32,927 bases of DNA, taken from a virus. Both the position numbers and the translations under genes were made by a program. Below the pieces are notes generated by a model. It was not told the origin of the DNA, made no database searches, and worked only from the letters and a program-made list of their open reading frames with translations. Positions 15,500-23,867 of the stretch are shown here, piece by piece (the stretch's first letter is position 1; every line of letters begins with the position of its first letter). The stretch spans positions 1-32,927 of IMG/VR virus record IMGVR_UViG_3300024433_001174, one strand, 5' to 3'.

Positions 15500-15993
15500 C
15501 AGTAAAAGGCGATATTCATTATGAGGTAATGCGAAGGTTAGAAGAAAACCCGGTTTTATCTGCCTATGTTAAAAATGTTTTTAATAGCAATTTTAATATG
15601 GACAGAATTGTATCGGGTGAAATGCCTTGTATTACTGTTCACCCAATAGGTGCTGATGAAGAATATGCAGACTTTCCAAAACGTAAGCAGGATTTTTATA
15701 TATTGGAAATTAGAGGAATTATTGATATTAGAGATCGGAAACCATATAACAATAACGTTATGTTTGATGATCCCGCTAATAATTATATTGGTTTGTATAC
15801 TTTTGAGGCCGATATAAAAAATGCTATTGAGAATTTGCCAGATGCTTCAGCGGATGATTTAAGTTTTAATAATACTGGTCATTATCCAACATTAAAAACA
15901 ATTGCATATGAAAATATTGGGCAAAACGTATCTGCGCATGTTGTTATTGAATTGAAAGTACATAGCAGATACTTCTTTGTAGGTCAAAGATAA
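15496..15993 (+). CDS. Putative tail terminator protein
   Basis: 165 aa. It begins with a helix (IHYEVMRRLEENPVLSAYV) followed by beta strands including PCITVHPIGADEEY, YILEIRGIIDIR and VSAHVVIELKVHSRYFF, the helix-then-sheet order of the lambda gpU/HK97 gp9-like tail terminator. The genomic position, just after the gp10-like gene and before the tail tube, is as expected. The ring would end tail growth and join the head. Assignment is mostly by position and fold pattern. Confidence 0.6.
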   Translation: MTVKGDIHYEVMRRLEENPVLSAYVKNVFNSNFNMDRIVSGEMPCITVHPIGADEEYADFPKRKQDFYILEIRGIIDIRDRKPYNNNVMFDDPANNYIGLYTFEADIKNAIENLPDASADDLSFNNTGHYPTLKTIAYENIGQNVSAHVVIELKVHSRYFFVGQR

Positions 15994-16009
15994 AAAGGGA
16001 GGTAAAAAA

Positions 16010-16180
16010 ATGAAGATCAGATACATTGGCGAGAAAAATTGCACTATCAAATTAATTGATGGTGGGGAGATCGGGAATATAACGCCCGGTAAAGTAATTA
16101 ATCTCCGGCCAAAAGATCATGCAAGTTTAATTGATTTAGCAAGCAGGACAAAAAAACCTGAATGGCAACCAGTAGAATAA
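16010..16180 (+). CDS. Small hypothetical virion-region protein
   Basis: 56 aa with a strong GGGAGG seven bases before the ATG. It begins MKIRYIGEKNCTIKLIDGG and has a beta-turn-beta look followed by a ITPGKVINL strand and a basic tail. Such short 'K-IRYIG' proteins are frequent between tail terminator and tube genes in uncultured siphophages. No function is known. It is followed by GGGGGA for the tube gene. Confidence 0.6.
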   Translation: MKIRYIGEKNCTIKLIDGGEIGNITPGKVINLRPKDHASLIDLASRTKKPEWQPVE

Positions 16181-16194
16181 AGGGGGAATAAAAA

Positions 16195-17160
16195 ATGGTA
16201 AATTTAGGATATGACAGTTATTGGGGATTAGCAGTTGAAACAGTATGGGGCGCATACGATCATCCAACAATCTTTATCCCGTTTAAAACAGAAACTTTAA
16301 AGGGGGATATGGCTTGGATTGAAAGAAAATCAGAAATGAGATCGAGTCGGTTTGGCCATACGCCAGTGCAAGGAAGGCGAGCATATACCGGAGGCGTAAC
16401 TTTTAATGGTTATCCTCATGTCATGGGTATTATTCTTGCTTCTTTCTTTGGTGATGCCGTATCTGATGTTATAACCTTCCCCGGCGTTGTAAGACACGAA
16501 TATATTGCCGGGACTACTTGCGATCGCCAACTTTCACTGACATTAAGGAAAGGTTTAACCGATCCTCGTGATGGTTGTGGTTATAAAGTTAATGAATTAA
16601 ATATGACACAGGATAATGAAAACCTGTTAGATGTTGAGATTAATGGAAGCGGTAAGCAAGAGGATGCCGGAGTAGCCGAGGTTGCAGTATTTACCGAAAC
16701 ATTCCCATTTGTCTTTTGGCAAGCAGCTTTGACGGCTAATGCAGGTGCGGTAACTTATTATTGTGATGATGTTGCTTTGAAATATAACCAAACGATTAAG
16801 CAAGATAATTGGAAAATCGGTGGCGGTCAAACTGTAATGAATCAGCCATTTAAAGATCGTCCATTATTCGGTGGAACATTTACAATTGACTTTGAAAATT
16901 GGGACGAATACGACAGATTTTATGATTTTGAAGATATGGCATTACGAGTTGTTTATACCTCTACTGAGGAGATTGTACCCGGTCAAGTTTATGAAATGAT
17001 TATTGATATGCCTAAAGTAAGGTTTAAAAACAACATGCCAGAGGTCGGCTCTTCTGAATTAATGACGCAAACCATTGAATTTGAATGTTTTGCTGATAAC
17101 GTATATGGCTACGATACGCCAATACACGTTTATTTATATGATGGTGAAGCTACTCACTAG
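16195..17160 (+). CDS. Major tail tube protein
   Basis: 321 aa. It begins MVNLGYDSYWGLAVETVWG, then FIPFKTETLKGDMAWIERKSEMR and VQGRRAYTGGVTFNGYP, the pattern of the long 'phage tail tube' family, whose members start with a short-strand loop and a 'K-x-E-x-R' segment. Beta content is high throughout. It is about 50-100% longer than minimal tube proteins (~150-200 aa), so a C-terminal extra domain probably decorates the tube. Location directly upstream of the tape measure supports the call. Confidence 0.78.
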   Translation: MVNLGYDSYWGLAVETVWGAYDHPTIFIPFKTETLKGDMAWIERKSEMRSSRFGHTPVQGRRAYTGGVTFNGYPHVMGIILASFFGDAVSDVITFPGVVRHEYIAGTTCDRQLSLTLRKGLTDPRDGCGYKVNELNMTQDNENLLDVEINGSGKQEDAGVAEVAVFTETFPFVFWQAALTANAGAVTYYCDDVALKYNQTIKQDNWKIGGGQTVMNQPFKDRPLFGGTFTIDFENWDEYDRFYDFEDMALRVVYTSTEEIVPGQVYEMIIDMPKVRFKNNMPEVGSSELMTQTIEFECFADNVYGYDTPIHVYLYDGEATH

Positions 17161-17172
17161 GGGGTGAAATAA

Positions 17173-17388
17173 ATGCTTCCTAGATGGGCAAAGGCGCTAC
17201 AATGGTTGCTTAATTTGCTGACCATTGCTGGTGTCGCATATTTAGTCATAAAGTTTAATCTTTATACACCGCTAATGTTTGTGTCGTTAGGTTTATTGTT
17301 TCTTCATGTTCGTAATCTTCATTCAACTTTAGAGCGAATCCTTTTATTATTGTTAAAGCTGGAAGGCGATATAAATAATGGTAGATAA
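17173..17388 (+). CDS. Small two-helix membrane protein before tape measure
   Basis: 71 aa. Two hydrophobic stretches (WLLNLLTIAGVAYLVIKF and TPLMFVSLGLLFLHV) separated by a short loop suggest an inner-membrane hairpin, followed by a leucine-rich amphipathic helix. GGGGGTG precedes the ATG. Its place, between tube and tape measure, is where most siphophages encode the two frameshifted tail-assembly chaperones, which are not seen here. It might be a membrane protein used in DNA entry, or an unrelated insertion. Overlaps the tape measure by 11 bases. Confidence 0.65.
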   Translation: MLPRWAKALQWLLNLLTIAGVAYLVIKFNLYTPLMFVSLGLLFLHVRNLHSTLERILLLLLKLEGDINNGR

Positions 17389-19378
17389 AGAAGTCAAATT
17401 AAGAATAAAGGCCGTTAAAGAGGGTAAGGGATTAGAGAATATTCAATCCGGCCTTAAAAAAGTAGAAGCACAAAGCAAAAAAACTGCGGCTACTGCTAAA
17501 TCAGGCTTTAAATCAATGGGCGCTACTTGGATGGAGTTTGCCAAGGGGCTTTTAGCCGTTGAGGTATTTAAACAAGTTGGTAGAGCGATTGTTGGCTTTG
17601 CACAAGATTCAATAAAAGCATTTGAAAAGCAGGAACTAGCCGAAGCCAAATTAGCCGCAGGTATAAAAAATGTAGCCAATATGCTTGGTAAGCGAACAGA
17701 TTTAATTAACGAAGATGTTATAGCATTAAAAGAACAAGCTGCGGCATTACAAAAAGTAACTGGATTTGCTGATGAGGAAATAACAAATGCTCAAGCTATG
17801 TTATCTACATTTGCCCTTCAAAAAGATGGGCTTGAGGCATTAACTCCACGTTTATTAGATATGGCTGCTGCGACTGCTAAATTATCAGGTCAAGAAGTTG
17901 ATTTACAAAATATAGCGGTTGCTTTAGGTAAATCAATGACAATGGGGGCAGGGGCTTTAAGTAGATATGGTATCGTAATGAATGATGTTCAGCGAGAAGC
18001 ATTTAATCTTGCTGAGGGCGAAGAAAAAGTAAATATTTTAACAGAGATATTAGATCAGAACTTTGCCGGATTTGCAGAGGCTTCGGGTAAAACAGCCGCC
18101 GGACAAATGCGAATAATAACGGCTGAAATTGGTGATTTACAGGAAGAAATCGGAGAAAAGTTATTACCTGTTTGGCTAAGTTTACAACGTGCATTTTTAA
18201 ATCTAGTTAGAGTTGTTACTCCGCTTATTTTAAATCTTGCCTCTGTAATTGAGAAGGTATCCGGTGCTGTTGGCAATTTGGCCGGTAGATTTTCAGCAAC
18301 AGCAAGTGTTATTAAATCAGAATTTACACCTGAAACAAACTCTGCTAGAGCCTCAATCATTAATTTTACTACTGCGGTAAATAAGGGTGCAAATGTAGCA
18401 TTAAAAAGTTTTTGGAATTGGTTAAAAAATATTGCAAACGTTATTGCGAATGTTGTTGCTCCTGTAATAAACGAATGGAAAAAATCATTAGCTCCAATAT
18501 TACAATTATTAGGCAAAGCTATCCCAGAGGAATGGAAACAGGGTTTTAATAGGATAAAAACAACATTTTCTAAAGCTAAAGCTGCATTTGTTGATTATGG
18601 CAAGGGAGTTAAGGAAACAAATACTAATGTTGTTAATTCGATGATAGCCGGGACAAACCTTGCTGCTGAAAACGCTAAAGCTAAAGCTATTGAAAAAGCT
18701 GCGATTGAAACAGCAAAGGCAAAAGAAACTGCGGATGAAAAGAAAAAGGTTCTTGAAGATTTTACTAAAGAATTTAATAAAGCCACAAAATCTAAGTCTG
18801 AATTAATGCAAATTGCATATGAGGAAGAGCTTGCATTATATGAAAAAAATGTTGAAGACGTGCTTATGCTTGCTGAATGGAAAGCCGTTAGAGAAAAAGA
18901 AATAGCCGCTCAGGTTGCTGAAGAAAAGAAATTAATTGATGGGGATTTACTTAAAACACAAGAAGATATTGCAACTGCGGGTGTTATCAGTGGATTAGAA
19001 GGCATAAAAAGTGAAATCTCAGCAAAAATTAAAGCATGGGGCGCAGAGCAAACAGCAAAAGCATTTGTTGAAGCACCTTTAACGGCTGGTGCAAGTTTAG
19101 CCAGTATTCCTCTTATTGCCGCAGCTACCGCAGCAGGATTAGCAGCCGTTAATGCAATTCAATTAGCCGAGGGTGGGATTGTAACAAAACCAACTAAGGC
19201 CATCATTGGTGAAGCTGGCGCCGAAGCTGTTATCCCACTTGAAAAAATGGGAAATATGGGTGGCACTGTAAATATAAACGTTGGCGCATTTATGGGGAAA
19301 CCAGCCGATGCTTTTGCATTTGCCAAGATGGTTAAGACCAATATTAACAAAATTGATAGAAGGAATATAACTGTATGA
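17378..19378 (+). CDS. Tail tape measure protein
   Basis: 666 aa, the largest tail gene apart from the portal fusion. Mostly helical and rich in Ala and Lys, with an N-terminal coiled coil (KKVEAQSKKTAATAKSG), hydrophobic patches at ~270-300 and ~600-625, and the C-terminal AEGGIVTKPTKAIIGEAGAEAVIPL block characteristic of tape measure proteins. It sets tail length and is ejected with DNA, where its hydrophobic parts may cross the membrane. At 666 aa it predicts a relatively short to medium tail (about 0.15 nm per residue is the usual relation, so roughly 100 nm). The stop overlaps the next ATG (ATGA). Confidence 0.92.
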   Translation: MVDKEVKLRIKAVKEGKGLENIQSGLKKVEAQSKKTAATAKSGFKSMGATWMEFAKGLLAVEVFKQVGRAIVGFAQDSIKAFEKQELAEAKLAAGIKNVANMLGKRTDLINEDVIALKEQAAALQKVTGFADEEITNAQAMLSTFALQKDGLEALTPRLLDMAAATAKLSGQEVDLQNIAVALGKSMTMGAGALSRYGIVMNDVQREAFNLAEGEEKVNILTEILDQNFAGFAEASGKTAAGQMRIITAEIGDLQEEIGEKLLPVWLSLQRAFLNLVRVVTPLILNLASVIEKVSGAVGNLAGRFSATASVIKSEFTPETNSARASIINFTTAVNKGANVALKSFWNWLKNIANVIANVVAPVINEWKKSLAPILQLLGKAIPEEWKQGFNRIKTTFSKAKAAFVDYGKGVKETNTNVVNSMIAGTNLAAENAKAKAIEKAAIETAKAKETADEKKKVLEDFTKEFNKATKSKSELMQIAYEEELALYEKNVEDVLMLAEWKAVREKEIAAQVAEEKKLIDGDLLKTQEDIATAGVISGLEGIKSEISAKIKAWGAEQTAKAFVEAPLTAGASLASIPLIAAATAAGLAAVNAIQLAEGGIVTKPTKAIIGEAGAEAVIPLEKMGNMGGTVNINVGAFMGKPADAFAFAKMVKTNINKIDRRNITV

Positions 19379-20133
19379 AAATCTTTGGTAAAAATTATGT
19401 AGAAGATACATCACTTGTTAATGTTTCTAGTGGTGATGCAACCAAGGCAAATCTTTATGATAGAAACACTTCCTCACAATGGGCGAGTGTTGGCAGTAAT
19501 GATTTGATTGGTGAAGCTGTATCAATTTGGTATCCCGCATTTAAAACTTTTGACCATATTTGTTTGAGAAACATAAACTTAGATAGTTATCGAATAATGT
19601 ATTTTGATACTGGAATGGGTATGTGGGTAGATTTCTCACCAGTTATTTCGGTAACTGGAAATACTGACGAAAGCGTAATACATAGTTTTACCCAAATTAC
19701 TACTACCAACGTTATATTAACTTCACAAACTACTTTCCCGGCTGATGATGAGAAACGTATTGGTGAGTTTATGTGTTATCAGGAATTAATTGACCTTGAA
19801 GACGAATGGTTGCCAGATACGCACGAACCGGTATATTACACAAAGAAACACGAACATGAAAAAGCAAATGGTGGCAATCTAATCATAATAGAAAATATGA
19901 ATCCTAAATATCAAAATAATTGGGAATTTGAAACATTACCTGAAGATTTAGTCGATGATTTATATGATTTAAAACTTACGCATCAATCAGTTTGGGTACT
20001 TCCTGATGAAAACCAATTACTCGATCAATATTATGTTAATTGGGTAAATGATTTTAATTTTAAAAAGATTATTGCATGGACACCTGCGGGAACGAGATGT
20101 TATTCCGGGAACATAGAAGTTAAGGAAGTATAA
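19375..20133 (+). CDS. Distal tail protein with F5/8-type (discoidin-like) N-terminal domain
   Basis: 252 aa. Residues ~20-110 read like a discoidin/F5-8C domain: NLYDRNTSSQWASVGSND, then AVSIWYPAFKTFDHICLRNINLDSY, a typical carbohydrate-binding sandwich. The remainder is beta-rich with NWEFETLPEDLVDDLYDL. Following the tape measure it is in the position of a distal tail (Dit-like) protein, some of which carry carbohydrate-binding insertions. It is therefore a possible early contact with a host glycan. Overlaps the tape measure by 4 bases. Confidence 0.65.
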   Translation: MKIFGKNYVEDTSLVNVSSGDATKANLYDRNTSSQWASVGSNDLIGEAVSIWYPAFKTFDHICLRNINLDSYRIMYFDTGMGMWVDFSPVISVTGNTDESVIHSFTQITTTNVILTSQTTFPADDEKRIGEFMCYQELIDLEDEWLPDTHEPVYYTKKHEHEKANGGNLIIIENMNPKYQNNWEFETLPEDLVDDLYDLKLTHQSVWVLPDENQLLDQYYVNWVNDFNFKKIIAWTPAGTRCYSGNIEVKEV

Positions 20134-20137
20134 TAAC

Positions 20138-21595
20138 ATGGCACTTACTGATGAGATAAATAAAGATTATCAATATTGTTTTAAAACAGTTTCAATGAAA
20201 CGCCGGTTATTAGTACCTATTGCTGGTGAATATTTTGAAACGGATTGGTTGGATGTTTCCGATTATGTACTTGATATTTCAGCAATAACTTGGAATATTG
20301 ACGATGCGGAATTAAACGAATTTACGCAAGGTGATTTTACTTTAACCTTAGTTAGTCGATTACAAGAGTTTTCTCCTGAAACAAATCCCGGAAGTTTTTT
20401 TAGTGGTTATTTAACAAGGCATAAAACGAAGATAAAAATATCTGCTGGGTATACTGATATTGAAACGGGAACATCTTATTCTTACGATGTTGGTGTTGGT
20501 TTTATAAATGCTGACGAAATTAATATTGAATCTGATAGCACAATAACCATCCCTTGTATTAATCCTACTATGATTTTTGATGAGCAAACAGCAGAAGACA
20601 TTAATGATGGAACCTTGGCGGGTGGAACAGTAACAACAGAAACGGATTTTAGATTAAGAGATGCGGCCGCAAGTTTTGATGAGCATTACATTGATTTAGA
20701 GGTAACAAATGTAACAACCGGAGAAAGCACAAAGATAACTAATTATGTAGATGGAACTCAATTAATGTTACAGGATGATATTTTTAGTCTTGGTGATGTT
20801 TATAGTTTTGAAGGACAAATACGTTGGTGGCGAAGTCAAACAATTACGCAATTAGTACAGAAATTATACGATTTACAAAAAGATACTAATTATGTTTTTC
20901 ATCCATTTTTAGATGGGTCAAGTATTAGCCCCGGAAATGACATAACAGTTGATTTAGCAGACTTTACGGGAATGACTTGCCGAGAAGCATTAGGCAAGCT
21001 AGCCGAGATAAGTAATTCATGTTGGTATATTAATGGTGATTGGGAATTAGTATTTAGGGATAGGGAGCCAGCCGGGGCGAGTGTTTATTCCTTTACCAAT
21101 CAAGGTATGTATGTAAATATTCTTGGGGCATCTGCTTATAATGATGGATTAAAAAAGGTTAAGAATCGAGCTACATGGAAAGATACGCTCCCATTATTAA
21201 TCGTTGAAGAAACTGGCTGGCAAATAGGGGATGATTCTTCTTCTTGGAAATATGGTGTTCGTGAATATGAATTTGATAATCCTTTTATAACAGATAGCAC
21301 TTTGCAAACAACTATTTGCACTGCATTTTTGCAAGAATTTTCAATATCAAGAGAAGAAATAATATTACATACAAAATTTATTCCGCACTTAGAATTACTT
21401 GATCCTGTAACGGTAACTTATGTGGGGGTAGCAGCTAAGAATCCGGGTTATTTTTGGAATAAATTTTATTGGAATAAAGGATATTGGACAGGTCGAATAG
21501 GGGGGATTCAAATACAAGAAAGAGCAATGAAAATAATTAAACTTGTATATAACGTCATGGATTTTACGTGTGATTTTAAAATGAGAGGGGTGTAA
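20138..21595 (+). CDS. Tail tip/baseplate hub protein
   Basis: 485 aa, beta-rich. It includes TCREALGKLAEISNSCWYINGDWELVFRDRE, the pattern seen in the gp27/Tal-like hub core where a short helix follows a strand and leads to a Y-x-N-G-D turn. It also has a C-terminal strand-rich part with an unusual aromatic stretch, YFWNKFYWNKGYWTGRIGG. No peptidase or lysozyme motif is visible. It probably closes the tube end and holds the receptor-binding protein. Starts five bases after the previous stop. Confidence 0.65.
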   Translation: MALTDEINKDYQYCFKTVSMKRRLLVPIAGEYFETDWLDVSDYVLDISAITWNIDDAELNEFTQGDFTLTLVSRLQEFSPETNPGSFFSGYLTRHKTKIKISAGYTDIETGTSYSYDVGVGFINADEINIESDSTITIPCINPTMIFDEQTAEDINDGTLAGGTVTTETDFRLRDAAASFDEHYIDLEVTNVTTGESTKITNYVDGTQLMLQDDIFSLGDVYSFEGQIRWWRSQTITQLVQKLYDLQKDTNYVFHPFLDGSSISPGNDITVDLADFTGMTCREALGKLAEISNSCWYINGDWELVFRDREPAGASVYSFTNQGMYVNILGASAYNDGLKKVKNRATWKDTLPLLIVEETGWQIGDDSSSWKYGVREYEFDNPFITDSTLQTTICTAFLQEFSISREEIILHTKFIPHLELLDPVTVTYVGVAAKNPGYFWNKFYWNKGYWTGRIGGIQIQERAMKIIKLVYNVMDFTCDFKMRGV

Positions 21596-21599
21596 ACAT

Positions 21600-22238
21600 A
21601 TGGTTTGGACAAATATACAAAATGATCCTTGTGATGGGACTTGGCCAGCAGATGCAACTCAAGTTATGGGAAATTTTCAATATAGATTGCAACATGTTCT
21701 ACCTCTTGATGCAACCGGGGCTGAAACAGATAGTACCTATAATTTAGGTAGCAATCTTTTTCGTTGGGATACGCTATATTGCAATTCCATCGATTTGGGT
21801 GGATCAGTAACACAATATTATGCTATTGCGGGTAATGAATTTAGAGGCGCAAAAGAGGGTGATAATTCTTATCACGACAATGCGTATGGTTATTCTTATA
21901 TACAAGCAGGTGAACATGAATTAGTTGCGCCACTTCATTTGCCACATGGGGCAGTTATGACTCAAGGTTATTTCAAAGCCTATATAGCGGCTGTTCCGGG
22001 GCCTGTATCTTTCTATATGTATTCTAAGCCTATTGCTTCTGCTTACAATGTATTGGGAACACTTTTGGATTGGGGGACAACTGATCCATTGCTTACTGGA
22101 GAATTAACCGTAACATTAAATCCTGTCCCGGCAACAATTGATAATGCTAATAATTATTATTATTGCAGAGTTAATACTCAATACCCCGCCAATAGAATTG
22201 AAGGCGGAATAATTACTTATACAACGACAATTTTTTAA
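21600..22238 (+). CDS. Putative tail fibre / receptor-binding protein
   Basis: 212 aa. Near residue 43 it has DSTYNLGSNLFRWDTLYC, matching the short 'N-L-G-x-x-x-x-R-W-x-x-L-Y' repeat common in tail fibres. The C-terminal half is beta-rich with aromatic strands (YFKAYIAAVPGPVSFYMYSK, NNYYYCRVNTQYPANRIEGG) fitting a trimeric adhesin head. It is the last gene before the lysis module. If the host surface is what the phage sugar cassette changes, this is the protein to test for altered binding. GAGGGG precedes the start region. Confidence 0.65.
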   Translation: MVWTNIQNDPCDGTWPADATQVMGNFQYRLQHVLPLDATGAETDSTYNLGSNLFRWDTLYCNSIDLGGSVTQYYAIAGNEFRGAKEGDNSYHDNAYGYSYIQAGEHELVAPLHLPHGAVMTQGYFKAYIAAVPGPVSFYMYSKPIASAYNVLGTLLDWGTTDPLLTGELTVTLNPVPATIDNANNYYYCRVNTQYPANRIEGGIITYTTTIF

Positions 22239-22252
22239 TTAAAGGAGATTTT

Positions 22253-22495
22253 ATGAGTGAAGGTAATGGATTTATAGAGGGGCTAAAGAGTGGTAATGGT
22301 TGTGGATATGGAGCGGTAAGCAGAGAAAAAATAAATGATCTTGAGAATAATGTTTTTAATGGATTTAAAGATATGAAAGGAGCCTTAAAAGAACTCAATA
22401 ATAAACTTTTTATAATGGTTATTATTGGTATTACGCTTTCTTTCTTGTCAGGTATAAATGTATGGGAAAGCATAATAAAGCTAGTAGTTAAATGA
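22253..22495 (+). CDS. Holin-like (XhlA-type) coiled-coil/TM protein
   Basis: 80 aa. Residues ~25-52 form an amphipathic coiled coil (REKINDLENNVFNGFKDMKGAL) and residues ~53-68 a single TM helix (FIMVIIGITLSFLSGI). This order, soluble helix then one C-terminal TM, matches XhlA/hemolysin-like lysis helpers. AAAGGAG precedes the ATG. It overlaps the next gene (ATGA) and lies upstream of the candidate endolysin. Confidence 0.65.
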   Translation: MSEGNGFIEGLKSGNGCGYGAVSREKINDLENNVFNGFKDMKGALKELNNKLFIMVIIGITLSFLSGINVWESIIKLVVK

Positions 22496-22698
22496 GTAAA
22501 AACGTATTAGAAAATTTACATAAAGATTTTTGTATTGTTGATCGTAAAGCATTAAAGGCTTTACACGATGAGCTAGTAAAAATCCGTAAATGGCAAGAGC
22601 GAGCATTAAAAATAATTAGGCATTTAAAAAAACTAATAAAGGGGTTAAGATGCAAAATTACAGCCAAAAAAACGAAAAATGGAAAAACAAAAAAATAG
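22492..22698 (+). CDS. Small basic helical protein of the lysis module
   Basis: 68 aa, strongly helical and basic, with a KALKALHDELVKIRKW coiled-coil stretch and a Lys-rich tail. There is no clear TM segment. It overlaps the genes on both sides, and the last 49 bases are shared with the peptidase gene. Possible roles are a lysis regulator, antiholin-like partner or spanin-like helper; none is shown by the sequence. Confidence 0.5.
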   Translation: MSKNVLENLHKDFCIVDRKALKALHDELVKIRKWQERALKIIRHLKKLIKGLRCKITAKKTKNGKTKK

Positions 22699-23273
22699 GG
22701 AAAACTAATCTAACACTCGGTGAGATTGGTTGTTTTGTTACAGCTTTGGCTATTATGGATGGTCGAACTCCTGATGTTATACTTGATCTTTTAAATGAAG
22801 GTAATGCGTTTAATGACAATGGTTTATTATTTCCTGATGTTGCAGCTAAGATTTTAAGGTTTAGTTATTGTGGAGAAACGCATAATCAACAAAAAGTAGG
22901 GATGCCTTGTATTGCAGAAACAAATTATTATGTAGATAAAGGAGTCCCGCAACATTTCTTTGTATGGCTTGGTGATGGATTAATAATTGATCCTATTGAT
23001 GGGCAAACCAAAGGGAATTGTTACCCAATAGTTACCTTTAGATTGTTTGCGAAAAAAGAGGAAGTTAAAAAAGCAGAGCCTAAGAAGATAGAGCCACTTA
23101 TTAATCCCCCGGATTTTGGAAAATGTCTTGAAGATAAAGAACCTAGAAATAAACCAATAACCGCAAAAACATTAGAGCAAAGTTTTACCTTTTGGGAGCA
23201 TATAAAAGTTTGGCTTGAGAGATTCCGAGATAGTTTATTCCATAAATATTTTGAAAAAAGGGGGTGGAATTAA
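22650..23273 (+). CDS. C39-like papain-fold peptidase, candidate endolysin
   Basis: 207 aa. Residues 1-120 match a C39-like papain fold: YSQKNEKW near the start with Gln6 as oxyanion residue, LTLGEIGCFVTALA with Cys28 as nucleophile, PQHFFVWLG with His102, and IIDPIDG with Asp114. A charged linker follows (KKEEVKKAEPKK) and a ~50-residue C-terminal segment with EHIKVWLERFRDSLFHKYF that could bind wall or membrane. Position between holin-like genes suggests it cleaves peptidoglycan peptides during lysis. AAAGGGG lies five bases before the ATG. An alternative is a non-lytic virion or host-targeted protease. Confidence 0.7.
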   Translation: MQNYSQKNEKWKNKKIGKTNLTLGEIGCFVTALAIMDGRTPDVILDLLNEGNAFNDNGLLFPDVAAKILRFSYCGETHNQQKVGMPCIAETNYYVDKGVPQHFFVWLGDGLIIDPIDGQTKGNCYPIVTFRLFAKKEEVKKAEPKKIEPLINPPDFGKCLEDKEPRNKPITAKTLEQSFTFWEHIKVWLERFRDSLFHKYFEKRGWN

Positions 23274-23440
23274 TGGATTTCATTAAAAAGTTTTTAAGTA
23301 GAAAATTAATTGTTGTAGTGGCTGGCGCAGTTTATTTTATTGGTAACGGGGATGTTAATCAAGCAGTAGCATTGATATTAGGATATATTGCAGTTGAAGG
23401 TGGTATCGATTTAGCCAAGACAATTAAAACAAAGGCATAA
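23273..23440 (+). CDS. Short holin-like membrane protein
   Basis: 55 aa starting inside the previous stop (TAATG), with GGGGGTGG just upstream. After a basic start (MDFIKKFLSRK) come a hydrophobic helix (LIVVVAGAVYFIG), a hinge and a second apolar helix (QAVALILGYIAVEGGIDLA), then a Lys tail. The two-helix layout resembles a small family of phage holins found next to endolysins. It is the last gene of the rightward late operon. Confidence 0.68.
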   Translation: MDFIKKFLSRKLIVVVAGAVYFIGNGDVNQAVALILGYIAVEGGIDLAKTIKTKA

Positions 23441-23445
23441 ACAAT

Positions 23446-23521
23446 GCCGTCCTATTCAATTATTTGGTCACCAAACATATAACTTATTTTAGTATAGGGC
23501 TAAAATAAAGGGTAGGGCGGC
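23446..23521. terminator. Multi-branched inverted repeat between converging operons
   Basis: An outer stem pairs GCCGTCCTA (23446-23454) with TAGGGCGGC (23513-23521), 9 bp with one G-T wobble. Inside lie two hairpins: TTTGG-TCA-CCAAA (23463-23475) and TTATTTTAG (23484-23492) with CTAAAATAA (23500-23508). On the + strand the outer stem is followed by CTTATTTTAT, giving terminator character. It lies exactly between the end of the late operon and the end of the leftward repressor gene, so it may stop transcription from both sides. The three-arm layout is more elaborate than a normal terminator. Confidence 0.5.
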
Positions 23522-23740
23522 TTATTTTATATAGCCTATCAATTCATCTACAGAAAGTTTGAAGTGATAGGCTAATTTGACGATTGTTTGGATATAAGGC
23601 TTTGATCTCCGGCCTTCTTCGAGAGATTGATAGGTATATATGGACATATTAAGCTCCCAAGCCATCTCTTGTTGGGTATAACCCTTATCCCGCCTCAATA
23701 ACTTTAATTTAAGCCCTAGATATAAAGGATTATATTGCAT
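23522..23740 (-). CDS. XRE-family (Cro/CI-type) HTH repressor
   Basis: 72 aa, a single helix-turn-helix: LKLLRRDKGYTQQEMAWELNMSIYTYQSLEEGRR with recognition helix around SIYTYQSLE, followed by a helix typical of small Cro-like proteins (VKLAYHFKLSVDELIGYI). It would dimerise on palindromic operators; candidates centred on GTAC lie just upstream at 23758-23856. The start overlaps the end of the upstream 45-aa ORF, so translation is probably coupled. A second repressor beside the CI/LexA-type gene suggests a two-regulator switch or immunity function. Confidence 0.85.
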   Translation of the reverse strand: MQYNPLYLGLKLKLLRRDKGYTQQEMAWELNMSIYTYQSLEEGRRSKPYIQTIVKLAYHFKLSVDELIGYIK

Positions 23741-23867
23741 TTATCCACACCTCACTTGTACGGTCGTATAATGCTACGTGTACACCTTTACTATGTTTTA
23801 AGACTTGAGAAGGGCATATTTTCCGTACGCTAAGTTGATAACTCGTACAATTGTACAGATAACCCAT
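23730..23867 (-). CDS. 45-aa leader/co-regulator ORF upstream of XRE repressor
   Basis: On the - strand an ATG at 23867 follows a perfect GGAGGT (23881-23876) at an 8-base spacing. The 45-aa product begins MGYLYNCTSYQLSVRK and ends EVWINAI. Its stop lies 8-10 codon positions inside the XRE gene (TAA at 23732-23730), so the two are translationally coupled. It contains two Cys and has no TM segment. It could be a small regulator, an anti-repressor or simply a leader that tunes repressor translation. The good ribosome site makes it more than chance. Confidence 0.5.
   Translation of the reverse strand: MGYLYNCTSYQLSVRKICPSQVLKHSKGVHVALYDRTSEVWINAI

Noticed and set aside
18055-18516. 153-codon open frame on the - strand inside the tape measure gene
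   Set aside because: Shadow of an Ala/Lys-rich coding strand; no start signal and no domain.
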